A stretch of 57,289 bases of DNA, from assembly GCA_003599755.1 (NCBI GenBank), contig QZJO01000012.1:1-57289 (forward strand), read 5' to 3'. A program made the position numbers and the translations under genes. This DNA is from Candidatus Parcubacteria bacterium. GTDB lineage: Bacteria > Patescibacteriota > Minisyncoccia > Sungbacterales > SURF-37. Position 1 is the first letter of the stretch; every line of letters begins with the position of its first letter. The notes below the pieces were generated by a model. It saw nothing but the letters and a program-made list of their open reading frames with translations, was not told where the DNA came from and did not search any database. Below, one piece after another: positions 18,036-27,188 of this stretch.

Positions 18036-18800
18036 ATGTTTGATCTCAAAGGAAAAGTAGCGCTCGTCACCGGCGGCCGGCGCGGCATGGGCCGGACGCA
18101 CGCATTGGCACTTGCCGCGCAGGGTGCGGCAGTCGCCATCACCGACGTCAACGCCGAGGATTGCGCCGCCGTGGCCCAGGAAATCGCCGCCGGCATCGGC
18201 GGCAAAACCGCATGCTATGCGATGGACGTATCGGACGCCGCGAAGATCAACACGACATTCGACGCGGTCATCGATGAATTCGGCCGGCTCGATATCCTCG
18301 TCAACAACGCCGGCGTCTATATACCGAAGCCGGCGCTGGACATTACCGAGGTCGAATGGGACCGGATGCTCGCCATCAACTTGAGAGGGCAGTTCCTCTG
18401 TGCCCAGCGAGCGGCCAAAGAAATGGCCAAAACCAAATGGGGCCGCATCATCAATATCTCCTCCATCGCATCGGGCCAGATCGGCGTCGGCATCGCGGGC
18501 GGCGCGCACTACACGGCCTCCAAGGGCGGCATCATCGGCATGACCGAGACGCTCGCCGTGGAATGGGCCGCACTCGGCATTACAGTCAATGCGATCGCGC
18601 CGGGCGCCATTGATACGCCGATGGTGCAAGCCGCCCAAATGCCCGCCGAGGCGCTCGCGGGCCTGATCCAGCGGATCCCGCTCAAACGGATCGGCAAACC
18701 CGAGGAGGTATCCGCTGCCGTGGCATTCTTGGCATCCGAAGAAGCAAGTTATATTACCGGCGCGACGCTCGCCGTCGACGGCGGATGGCTTGCGACCTAA
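18036..18800 (+). CDS. SDR-family oxidoreductase (FabG-like)
   Basis: ALVTGGRRGMGR, NNAG, S..YTASK, NAIAPGAIDTPM. Confidence 0.92.
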   Translation: MFDLKGKVALVTGGRRGMGRTHALALAAQGAAVAITDVNAEDCAAVAQEIAAGIGGKTACYAMDVSDAAKINTTFDAVIDEFGRLDILVNNAGVYIPKPALDITEVEWDRMLAINLRGQFLCAQRAAKEMAKTKWGRIINISSIASGQIGVGIAGGAHYTASKGGIIGMTETLAVEWAALGITVNAIAPGAIDTPMVQAAQMPAEALAGLIQRIPLKRIGKPEEVSAAVAFLASEEASYITGATLAVDGGWLAT

Positions 18801-18821
18801 GTTCCTCGGCAGCATTGCTGC

Positions 18822-19109
18822 ATGGAATTTATCGGCCAAACGATTCGCGTAATGACGAAACAAGAACCGGGCTGGCTCCGGCCCGTTTCGTTCCGCCTCG
18901 ACGGCAAAGAACATACGGTCGTGCGCGTGGATGAACGCTGGGAAGAACATACGCTCGGCGATTCCTGGTGGCAGCGGCGCCACCGCGTGCATTATGCCGT
19001 GACCGTCGCGGACGGGCGCCGATTCGAACTCTATTGGGACCGCGGTGCCCGGGGCCAAGGCGAGACCTGGGTGCTCCTCAAGGAACTTGCCGATGAGTCG
19101 GCCGATTGA
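18822..19109 (+). CDS. DUF6504-like protein
   Basis: PVSFRLDGKEHTVVRVDERW...RRHRVHYAVTVADGRRFELYWD. Confidence 0.6.
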   Translation: MEFIGQTIRVMTKQEPGWLRPVSFRLDGKEHTVVRVDERWEEHTLGDSWWQRRHRVHYAVTVADGRRFELYWDRGARGQGETWVLLKELADESAD

Positions 19110-19152
19110 CATATCTTCGGTATCCAGACGTCTCACGCTATACTGAAATCCT

Positions 19153-19554
19153 ATGAACAAGTCACTCATCATCACGATCCTCGTTGGTATTGCCCTCGCT
19201 GCAGGCGCGTATTGGTATTGGACGAACGCCGCCGATACTAACGGCGCGCTAACGCCGCCGGCCGCGACGCCGACGCCAACACCGACACCTCCCGCAAATG
19301 TCTCCCCGGCAGCTGCGGCTGCCCGGAAAGATCTTGCCGGCCGACTCGGCGTGCCCGAAAGCGATATCACCGTCGTCATGGAAACGGCCCGCGATTGGCC
19401 CGACGCCTGCCTCGGGCTTTCGCTGACCGATCGGGTGTGCGCCCAAGTCATTACGCCCGGCTTCGAAATCACGCTCCACGCCCACGGCGAGGACTTTTTC
19501 TACCGAACGAATGCCGACGGGTCCGTGGCCTATCTCATAGATCCGAAAGGGTAA
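19153..19554 (+). CDS. Membrane-anchored extracytoplasmic protein, unknown function
   Basis: N-terminal TM, Pro/Thr linker, ARDWPDACLGLSLTDRVCAQVITPGFEI. Confidence 0.75.
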   Translation: MNKSLIITILVGIALAAGAYWYWTNAADTNGALTPPAATPTPTPTPPANVSPAAAAARKDLAGRLGVPESDITVVMETARDWPDACLGLSLTDRVCAQVITPGFEITLHAHGEDFFYRTNADGSVAYLIDPKG

Positions 19555-19562
19555 CATTGCCA

Positions 19563-19596
19563 AAAATGCCCTCCGCCGGAAAGCGGAGGGCATTTT
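19563..19596 (+). terminator. Intrinsic terminator
   Basis: aaaatgccctccgc-cggaaa-gcggagggcatttt. Confidence 0.85.
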
Positions 19597-19703
19597 GCGT
19601 TGCCCCGACAGCTGTTCCGCGATATACTGACATTGACGAACAGCCGTAGGGGACGCCCGATAATCTCCCGTCGTTCGCACGCGCGAACCGGTGTGCACGC
19701 AGT

Positions 19704-20195
19704 ATGCTGCATGTGGGAGACAAGGCACCGCTGGGGCTCCACGTACTGGATAGCGAAGGCAAGCGGGCATCGCTTGCGCCGTTCGCCGGTCGGTATGTGA
19801 TTCTCTATTTCTATCCGGAAAACGAATCGGCCGACTGCGTGCGGCAGGCCCGTAGCGTCCGGGACGTACACGACCAGATCAAACGGTACGGTGCGGTGGT
19901 TATCGGCGTATCGCCGGATCCGCCCGCCTCGCACCGCGCCTTCCGAACCCGGCACGACATCAACTTTCCGCTATGGTCCGATCCCGCATACGCGCTGATG
20001 GAAGCGTTCGGCGCGCGGCGCACGATACAGTTCATGGGCGATACTTACTCGTACCTCGCGCCTTCAACCGTTGCCATTCATCCGGATGGCACGGTCGCGC
20101 GCATTTGGGAAACCAACCACCCCGAGCGCCACGGCGAGGACATCGTGGCGTTCCTCCGGAGCGCCGATCCGAAAGCGCCTTCGCGCTCGGCCTAG
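19704..20195 (+). CDS. Second Bcp/AhpC-like peroxiredoxin
   Basis: LYFYPENESADCVRQARSVRD; peroxidatic Cys context P(X3)S(X2)C. Confidence 0.8.
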   Translation: MLHVGDKAPLGLHVLDSEGKRASLAPFAGRYVILYFYPENESADCVRQARSVRDVHDQIKRYGAVVIGVSPDPPASHRAFRTRHDINFPLWSDPAYALMEAFGARRTIQFMGDTYSYLAPSTVAIHPDGTVARIWETNHPERHGEDIVAFLRSADPKAPSRSA

Positions 20196-20270
20196 CGATT
20201 ATCATTGAAAACGACGCATGCATATGGTATGCATACGCGCGTCACTATCCGTAGCCGCGCGCACTCGTTC

Positions 20271-20711
20271 ATGGAATTGCCTCTGAGCAAAGCCGACGCC
20301 GAGCGCCTACTCGAGATCATATACCTCGGCGCAACGGTGATTAACGAAAGCCGGGAAGACGATCGGCTTGCCGAATACGACAAACTGGAACAACTAATGC
20401 TCAAAGCCGCGGCTGAGTCGGGCGCGCGCGGCGTTTTCTTCAATACCGAAACGAACGCATACGAATACACCGGAGCATTTCGGGAAGGCCGGGTCCGAAA
20501 ATTCCGCGAAGACCATGACGACTACGTGTTTTGGGAAGAACTGGTCGACCGTCTCGTGCATCGGGATCTCGAACGCCGCAACACCGTGCAAAAACCGGAC
20601 AAACCCTTCGCGCCCGGTCTTGATCCGGCGCACGACGAGATCGCGACCGAATATTGGCGCGAATTCGAAGAGCACGGCATTGACCGGCTCGGTATCTGGG
20701 AAGGCATGTAA
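20271..20711 (+). CDS. Hypothetical cytoplasmic protein
   Basis: ORF with host-like codon usage; start uncertain. Confidence 0.6.
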   Translation: MELPLSKADAERLLEIIYLGATVINESREDDRLAEYDKLEQLMLKAAAESGARGVFFNTETNAYEYTGAFREGRVRKFREDHDDYVFWEELVDRLVHRDLERRNTVQKPDKPFAPGLDPAHDEIATEYWREFEEHGIDRLGIWEGM

Positions 20712-20743
20712 CGCCGGGTGCAACCGTTTCGTTAATTATTAAT

Positions 20744-21280
20744 ATGAAAACCTCGAACATAATGCTTGCCGCCGGCCTGGGGATCGTTATCGCAATCGGC
20801 GCATTTGCCGCATACGACAGCATGCGCTCGCCCCGCCAACCCGACAGCAACGGCACTGTCTGCACGCTCGACGCGTTCGTGTGCCCGGATGGCACCGTGG
20901 TTGGCCGCATACCGCCGAGCTGCGATTTTGCGCCCTGTCCCGCGCCAGCGCCGGAAACCCGGCTTGAAACGCGTATCGACCAAGGCGCGAGCGGCCTCGA
21001 CGTGAAGGTAACGCCGCACGAAGTACTGGAAGATAGCCGCTGCCCGATCGGCGCGACCTGCGTCTGGGCCGGAACCGTGCGCGTACGCGCGACCTTGGAA
21101 AGCGGTCTTGGCACGGCAAACCAAGTGTTTGAACTCAACGCGCCGGTCACGACCGAAGCCGAAGTGATTGAACTGGTCCAGGTAATGCCCGAAGCCCGGC
21201 TCGATGTCGCCATCAGGCCGGCCGATTATCGGTTCATCTTTCGCGTAGCGAAACGGCCGCCGCTTGCTGCGCCGCGCTGA
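20744..21280 (+). CDS. Membrane-anchored extracytoplasmic Cys-rich protein
   Basis: N-terminal TM; CPDGTVVGRIPPSCDFAPCP and CPIGATCVWAGTVRV motifs. Confidence 0.7.
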   Translation: MKTSNIMLAAGLGIVIAIGAFAAYDSMRSPRQPDSNGTVCTLDAFVCPDGTVVGRIPPSCDFAPCPAPAPETRLETRIDQGASGLDVKVTPHEVLEDSRCPIGATCVWAGTVRVRATLESGLGTANQVFELNAPVTTEAEVIELVQVMPEARLDVAIRPADYRFIFRVAKRPPLAAPR

Positions 21281-21285
21281 CGTTT

Positions 21286-22008
21286 CTAGTAGCCCGAGAA
21301 TTCCTCGGTACGGATATTATCTTCGTTCACGCCGAGTTTGGCCGCCAGCGCGCGCATGGCGCCAACCATGGCCGCAGGCCCGGCAAGATACCAAATAGGT
21401 GCGGTCGGATCGGCAACGTGCCGCTGCACCATAGCCGTATCGATGTATCCGGTTTCGCCACTCCAGGGTTGTTTTGCACCGGCCATGTCCGTCATCGTTG
21501 CCACGAGCTTGAAGGTCGGACTCTGCGATTCGGCCCGCTGCAATTCCGCCAGAAATGCGGCGTCCTCGGGCCGGCGATTCGAATAGAAGAGCGTAAGCGA
21601 ATGGGGTAGTTTACGCTCGATCGCGTCCAGGATCATGGCGCGGGCGGGCGTGACGCCGATGCCGCCCATCAGGAATACGGCCGGCTTTGCCGCGTCGGTG
21701 TGAAGCGTGAACGATCCGATCGGTGCTTCCCATCTGACCGCGGTGCCGAGCGGCATGGTCCTGAGTACGCGTTTGAAAGCGGTATCGCGCATGCGCGAGG
21801 CGATCATCAGTTCCGACTCGTGGGGTGCCGCCGCAATGGAAAACGCCCGGTTCGGCCCTTCGGCGTCGGATTCGGGCGGATCGATCAGCGTCACTTCCGC
21901 GTACTGGCCGGCCCGATACGAAAAACTTGCCGGTTTTTCAAAATAAAACGCCATGGTCCCTTCCGCAATCTCGTCCCGCCGCACCAATTTGACTTCATAC
22001 GTGTTCAT
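21286..22008 (-). CDS. Ferredoxin-NADP reductase-type FAD/NAD(P) oxidoreductase
   Basis: YRAGQYAEVTL, RAFSIAAAP, GGIGVTPARAMI, FYSNRRPEDAAF. Confidence 0.87.
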   Translation of the reverse strand: MNTYEVKLVRRDEIAEGTMAFYFEKPASFSYRAGQYAEVTLIDPPESDAEGPNRAFSIAAAPHESELMIASRMRDTAFKRVLRTMPLGTAVRWEAPIGSFTLHTDAAKPAVFLMGGIGVTPARAMILDAIERKLPHSLTLFYSNRRPEDAAFLAELQRAESQSPTFKLVATMTDMAGAKQPWSGETGYIDTAMVQRHVADPTAPIWYLAGPAAMVGAMRALAAKLGVNEDNIRTEEFSGY

Positions 22009-22142
22009 AGATGTTGCGGCATCCGCCCGAAAGATGCGGCCCGCGAACCCGTCGCCCGGCATATACCAGGGCTCGCAATTCAGCGCTCGTTCAAGTGCTA
22101 TACTAGTATGAGACACATTATACCGCATAATCCATACCCGTT

Positions 22143-23126
22143 ATGAAACGTATCATTGTGGCAACCGCAGCACTCGCGCTCCTCGTGCCGCTCGCAGCCG
22201 CAGCGGCGACGTTCCGCACCGACGGCACCTACACGCTTGGGCGCGAGGAGACGATTGAAGGAAATCTCTATGCGGCGGGAGGGAACCTCGTGTTCGAAGG
22301 CAGGGTGAATGGGGATCTCATTGCCGCGGGCGGCAACGTCGTGGTCTCAGGACCGGTAGCCGGCGATATCCTGATCGCCGGCGGGAACATCACGGTCCAA
22401 GGGCCGGTGGACGGGGATATCCGCGCCGTGGGCGGTACGATCGTTATCTCGAATGCGGTCGGCGGCGAAGTGGTTGTAGCCGGCGGCCAAGTGCATGTGG
22501 CTGAGGGCGCGGTCATTGCCGGAGATTTCGCCGTCGGCTCGGAGACCATCACCATTGACGGCGAAGTACGCGGCTCGGTCATTCGGCCGCCCGAGCGCCC
22601 CGAAGACCGCGATGGCGCGGGCATTGCGGCGTTTGTGAGTTTCTTCCAGGTCGCGATGGCCGTGATGCTCTTCACGGCGGGCATTTTATTCGTAACGCTC
22701 TTCGGCCGCGGCACCCGCGCGGTGGTCGCGCGCGCCGAGGCCAATTTCCTCGGCGAGGCGATCCGCGGATTCGTCGTCCTCGTCGCATTGCCGGTAGCCG
22801 CGATCATCGCCGCCGTATCGCTGATCGGCATGTATTTGGCGATTCTCGGCGGACTCGTTTATATTGCCGCGCTGCTCCTCGGCTCGATCTTCGGGAGCAT
22901 AATTCTCGGCAGCCTGATTCTGCGCTATACGGTGCGCAAAGAAGGGGAGCGCGTCGGCTGGCTCGCGGTACTCGTCGGCGTCATCGCCTTCGAAGCGCTC
23001 AAATTCATTCCGATCGTGGGCTGGATCGCCTGCTTCATCTTCTTCCTTGCCGGGTTCGGCAGCGTACTGTACTTCGGATGGAAGAATACCGAGCGCGCGT
23101 GGCGGCAGGAGCACGCGCTCCTCTAA
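22143..23126 (+). CDS. Bactofilin-like beta-solenoid fused to polytopic membrane domain
   Basis: Signal peptide; repeated GNLVFEGRVNGDLIAAGGNVVVSGPVAGDI units; 4+ TM C-terminal half. Confidence 0.75.
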   Translation: MKRIIVATAALALLVPLAAAAATFRTDGTYTLGREETIEGNLYAAGGNLVFEGRVNGDLIAAGGNVVVSGPVAGDILIAGGNITVQGPVDGDIRAVGGTIVISNAVGGEVVVAGGQVHVAEGAVIAGDFAVGSETITIDGEVRGSVIRPPERPEDRDGAGIAAFVSFFQVAMAVMLFTAGILFVTLFGRGTRAVVARAEANFLGEAIRGFVVLVALPVAAIIAAVSLIGMYLAILGGLVYIAALLLGSIFGSIILGSLILRYTVRKEGERVGWLAVLVGVIAFEALKFIPIVGWIACFIFFLAGFGSVLYFGWKNTERAWRQEHALL

Positions 23127-23222
23127 CAACAGGGTTGAATGCGTGTCAACGGCGGATGTTATGCACATCCGCCGTTGCATTTTCTTGCGATTGGCGCGCG
23201 AGTATGCGATAACGTTCGGGTG

Positions 23223-23780
23223 ATGACCGAAAAAAACCGTCTTATCATTATCATCGGCGCGCTCGGTATTCTGATTGCCGCGGGTGCGTTTTATTTTGCC
23301 GGCTCCGAATTGCTCGGCTTCGGCACCGCTTCCCCGGTGCTATCCTCGCACATACCGGACTGGAAGACCTACGAGCAGCCGCGCTACAAATTTTCCATAC
23401 AGTATCCACCCGACTACGAATTCGCCGAATCAGCGGACGCGAACCAAAACGCGTTTTACATCGGATTCGCCGGCCCATCGGCGTCAGGACCGGCCATCGC
23501 GTATATCGCCGAGGCGCGAAAGACCACAGTGAGTGATATCCGGCGCGCGCTCCGCGGCCAGGATGATTTTTCCGAAAGCACGCTCGTAACCGACCAAGGG
23601 ACGCGCATTACGGTCTACGGGTACGAGCGCGGAGAAGACGACGCCGAGCCGAACGCTCCGGCCGGCCGCTATGAAGTCGCCGTATTCGAGCATGGCGAAT
23701 ACGTAATCAGCGTTTCCTCGGCTCATCCCGCGCTGTTGACGCAATTCCGCCAAGCCATCGGCACGGTGGTCCTGAAGTAA
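23223..23780 (+). CDS. Membrane-anchored extracytoplasmic protein
   Basis: N-terminal TM then DWKTYEQPRYKFSIQYPPDY (PsbP-like opening). Confidence 0.65.
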   Translation: MTEKNRLIIIIGALGILIAAGAFYFAGSELLGFGTASPVLSSHIPDWKTYEQPRYKFSIQYPPDYEFAESADANQNAFYIGFAGPSASGPAIAYIAEARKTTVSDIRRALRGQDDFSESTLVTDQGTRITVYGYERGEDDAEPNAPAGRYEVAVFEHGEYVISVSSAHPALLTQFRQAIGTVVLK

Positions 23781-23843
23781 AAATTCCCAGCAGAACGTCG
23801 ACTCCGTCGGTGTTCTTTAAATTTAAAAATCATGAGCTGCCGA

Positions 23844-24083
23844 TCAAGCAGCAGCCCATGGAATCATCGACCAACGACCGCCGGCATCGGTATCTTCCAG
23901 AATCCAGAGCTGAAGTAGCATATGATTCGGCCGATCCATCGGTCGGTGCTTCTCGATGAAGAACTCTCCCGCCATTTGCGCTGCAGCAATCGTCTCGACC
24001 TCTGCGATAAATCGCCATGCGATGACCGGCGGCGCCTTCGGAGCGCCATCTATGGTGCGCACGGTCGCAAGCCAGGCCTCCAT
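23844..24083 (-). CDS. Hypothetical 79-aa protein
   Basis: SD ctggagg 8-9 nt before ATG (MEAWLATVRTIDGAP). Confidence 0.45.
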   Translation of the reverse strand: MEAWLATVRTIDGAPKAPPVIAWRFIAEVETIAAAQMAGEFFIEKHRPMDRPNHMLLQLWILEDTDAGGRWSMIPWAAA

Positions 24084-24159
24084 GACATACCTCCAGACAT
24101 GGTACCGAACCACGGGAATCTTTGTTTCCCATTTCGTATCCGCGTCTTATAGTGCAATC

Positions 24160-25071
24160 ATGTCGCGCATGTCCCGCCGCAACCGAGTCATTCACGGCGA
24201 TAATCTTGCGGCGCTCAAGACGCTCGCGCCGGATTCGGTGGCGCTCATCTACATCGATCCGCCGTTTAATACCGGAAAAACGCAGCGGCGCAAACGGCTC
24301 AAGACCGTCCGCGCGGCCGGGGGTAGCCGTATCGGTTTCCAAGGCCAAAACTATCGGACGATACTCCTCGGCGAGCAGCGCTACGCGGATCAGTTCGATG
24401 ATTATCTCGGATTCCTGGAACCGCGCCTCAATGAGGCGCGCCGCGTACTCGCGCCCGGCGGCAGCATCTATTTTCACAACGATTACCGGGAAGTGCACTA
24501 CTGCAAAATTCTCCTCGATCGGATCTTCGGCCGTGAAAATTTTCTCAATGAGATTATCTGGGCCTACGACTACGGCGCGCGGACCACGAAGAAATGGCCG
24601 ACCAAGCACGACACGATTCTCTGGTACGCGAAGAATGCCGCCAATTACATATTCAATTACGATGCGATCGCGCGGATTCCCTACATGGCGCCGGGCCTCG
24701 TGGGTCCGGAAAAAGCCCGACGCGGCAAGTTGCCGACCGACACCTGGTGGCATACGATCGTCAGTCCGACGGGTAAGGAAAAAACCGGCTACCCGACGCA
24801 AAAGCCGCTCGGCATCCTGGAACGCATTGTCCAGGCCTCATCGCACCCCGGAGACCTGGTCATGGATTTTTTCGCGGGCAGCGGTTCGTTCGGCGAGGCC
24901 GCGCGGCGCCTCGGCCGCCGATTCATTCTCATCGACTCCCATGCGCCGGCGATCCGCGTCATGGAACGGCGATTCGCCCGATATCCGGACGTGCGGTTCG
25001 AGCGGTTACGTGCGGTCATTTCCCGTACGCCGCGCCGGCACAAGAAGCCGATCCTCGGCGCGCGATCCTAG
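24160..25071 (+). CDS. Site-specific DNA methyltransferase (N6_N4_Mtase, beta-class order)
   Basis: IYIDPPFNTGKTQ (motif IV) before VMDFFAGSGSFGEAARRLGRRFI (motif I), YPTQKPLGILERI. Confidence 0.9.
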   Translation: MSRMSRRNRVIHGDNLAALKTLAPDSVALIYIDPPFNTGKTQRRKRLKTVRAAGGSRIGFQGQNYRTILLGEQRYADQFDDYLGFLEPRLNEARRVLAPGGSIYFHNDYREVHYCKILLDRIFGRENFLNEIIWAYDYGARTTKKWPTKHDTILWYAKNAANYIFNYDAIARIPYMAPGLVGPEKARRGKLPTDTWWHTIVSPTGKEKTGYPTQKPLGILERIVQASSHPGDLVMDFFAGSGSFGEAARRLGRRFILIDSHAPAIRVMERRFARYPDVRFERLRAVISRTPRRHKKPILGARS

Positions 25072-25167
25072 CACGTCCCAAACGACGCCGAATCGCACAC
25101 GGCGTCAACTGCGCCGTTATGCACCGCCTGGTTGCCGCGCGGAGTGCCTGTGGCACAATTGAATCGT

Positions 25168-25761
25168 ATGGCAAAAGTATTGGTGGGTCTGATACTCGGA
25201 CTGGCTGCGGCCGGCGGCGTCTGGTGGTTCGTGTTCGGTCCGGAAGAAATCAGTACATCGAATACACCTCCGCCCCCTCCGGCAGCTACCGGTACAACGC
25301 CGCCCCCAGCCGCTCAGGCGGAACCGGCCTATCCCGATGACTTCGTACTCCGATCAGGCGAGATTCCGGCGCAATTCATCCTCGCACCTATCGATGAAGA
25401 AACGCTCGCGATGGGCGTGACCGGCAATCCCGGCTATATCACCGACCCGCAATTCATCCAATTCGCGATCGGCGAAGACGTCGATATCGCCAAAGTCGAC
25501 AAAGTATATTTGATCGGCTATACCATGCCGGGCGCGGAACTCGGCGAGATGGGAATGTACGTCGTGCGTTTCAAATCCGAAGCGGATCTAGCGTCCCAAA
25601 TCGCGAAATTGCCGCCCGCGGCGAACAATAATCTGGAATACTACCGGCGGGGCAGGGTGCTGGTCATCGTCTGGAGCGCCCTGGAGGCATATGCATCCGA
25701 GCGCGCGGCCGTGGGCACGATCATGACCGGGCGCCTGGGCATGAGCACCGTCGCCCGATAA
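25168..25761 (+). CDS. Membrane-anchored extracytoplasmic protein with Pro-rich linker
   Basis: TM + PPPPPAATGTTPPPAAQ linker. Confidence 0.65.
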   Translation: MAKVLVGLILGLAAAGGVWWFVFGPEEISTSNTPPPPPAATGTTPPPAAQAEPAYPDDFVLRSGEIPAQFILAPIDEETLAMGVTGNPGYITDPQFIQFAIGEDVDIAKVDKVYLIGYTMPGAELGEMGMYVVRFKSEADLASQIAKLPPAANNNLEYYRRGRVLVIVWSALEAYASERAAVGTIMTGRLGMSTVAR

Positions 25762-25770
25762 CTACTGCGC

Positions 25771-26409
25771 ATGCAGCGCACAGGCCTTATCATCACGCTT
25801 CTTGTCGTCGCTGCCGTGGGAGCAAGCGCGGCCTATTTTGCGTTTCAGGATCGCGCGCCGTTCGGCGGCAAACCGCCGCTCGACATTCCGGATGAGCCGA
25901 CGGATTTTGCCGAGGCCGGCGTGGTCGTATTCAACAATCCGGGCCTCAAACCCGATACGCCGTATTTGATCTACGAAGAACCGGGCAAACCCGCGCTCAG
26001 CGTCCAACTCATACTAGATGCCACGAGCGCCTGCGCCGCGCCCGATGGCGCCGCACCGTGCATGGCCATAAGCACGTCCCTCGAGGCGGGATTCGGCGGC
26101 AAACGGGCGACGGTAGAGGGCATCAGCAACGACGGCGCGGTGCTCGTGCGCAAGCTCTGGGTTCTGGATGAGAACGAAACGCCGCGATTGCCCGCGCCCG
26201 GTGATACATTTATCTCGTGGACCCAAGCCCGCGAGCTTATCCGCGGCTGCCATGCCACGTTCGTCATGCAAACGCATACGCTTGATGTTTACATCACGCT
26301 CCCCGATGAGCGCACGGTGCGCGCGGTAGAACCGGCGATCGATGAAGTGTTTCGTGCGCTCGCGGACGTCCGCGACGCCTGCGGCCCCATACCGGTCGCG
26401 ACAGAGTAG
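25771..26409 (+). CDS. Membrane-anchored extracytoplasmic protein
   Basis: N-terminal TM; Cys-containing ectodomain. Confidence 0.65.
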   Translation: MQRTGLIITLLVVAAVGASAAYFAFQDRAPFGGKPPLDIPDEPTDFAEAGVVVFNNPGLKPDTPYLIYEEPGKPALSVQLILDATSACAAPDGAAPCMAISTSLEAGFGGKRATVEGISNDGAVLVRKLWVLDENETPRLPAPGDTFISWTQARELIRGCHATFVMQTHTLDVYITLPDERTVRAVEPAIDEVFRALADVRDACGPIPVATE

Positions 26410-26467
26410 GGTCGAGCGCCACCCGGGATCGCCGAAAGATTGACGCCGCCTCGGCGTCAGTCGTTGC

Positions 26468-26734
26468 ATGTCGTTGTTCGAAGTATTCCTGCTGGTCGCG
26501 ACGATCGCGCTTGCGCTCGTCACCATCCTGATCGCCGCGTTTCTCATCCTTGCGTGGCGGCTCGCGAACGATATCCGAGATCTCATCCGATCGTTCAAGG
26601 AAGAGTGGCGCGCTGCCATGCGCGAACGCCGGGACTCAAGTCCCGCCGCGTTCGCCGCCCTGATCCCGGTGGCAGGAAAAATTCTCGGCGCGGTTTGGGA
26701 CGCCATCAGCCGTCGGCAGCGGCGTTGGTTTTGA
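26468..26734 (+). CDS. Small single-TM protein
   Basis: MSLFEVFLLVATIALALVTILIAAFLILAWRLANDIRDLIRSFKEEW. Confidence 0.55.
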   Translation: MSLFEVFLLVATIALALVTILIAAFLILAWRLANDIRDLIRSFKEEWRAAMRERRDSSPAAFAALIPVAGKILGAVWDAISRRQRRWF

Positions 26735-26740
26735 CAATCA

Positions 26741-26769
26741 TTGACTATAAACTGGAGTAATTGTATAAA
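26741..26769 (+). promoter_or_regulatory. Sigma70-like promoter
   Basis: TTGACT-N17-TATAAA. Confidence 0.7.
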
Positions 26770-26826
26770 AGATCCAGCAGCTCCTCGCGCAGGAGCAGTG
26801 TTCCAACTCAAACCGGGAGGTGGCCC

Positions 26827-27120
26827 ATGAGGATGTTCATCCTCGTCCTTACCGCCCTGGCGCTGGCCGTCGCCGGCCCGCCTGGAACCGCACTCGCGGA
26901 TCCGTATCTGCAATGCGAGCCCGCGCCCACGGCCGGCCTCGCCGCGGCCCGTTCTACCCAAGATCGGTCGGCCGCCGCGATGATCCTGCCCGCATTCGCC
27001 GTCAGGACCTTGCGCTACGACTACCCGCCCCTGACCGCCAAGCTCGTGGATCCGGCGGCTGCCGACACCTGGACCATCGATCCGGGTCCGCCGACGCCGC
27101 GCCATCCGCCGCGGTTGTAA
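26827..27120 (+). CDS. Small secreted protein, unknown function
   Basis: Signal peptide MRMFILVLTALALAVAGPPGTALA; SD gggagg. Confidence 0.6.
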   Translation: MRMFILVLTALALAVAGPPGTALADPYLQCEPAPTAGLAAARSTQDRSAAAMILPAFAVRTLRYDYPPLTAKLVDPAAADTWTIDPGPPTPRHPPRL

Positions 27121-27188
27121 CGACTGCGCGACCCGGGCGCCCGGAACAACCCTGCCGCAAGGGAAGCTCCGGGCGCCTCATTTCTTTC

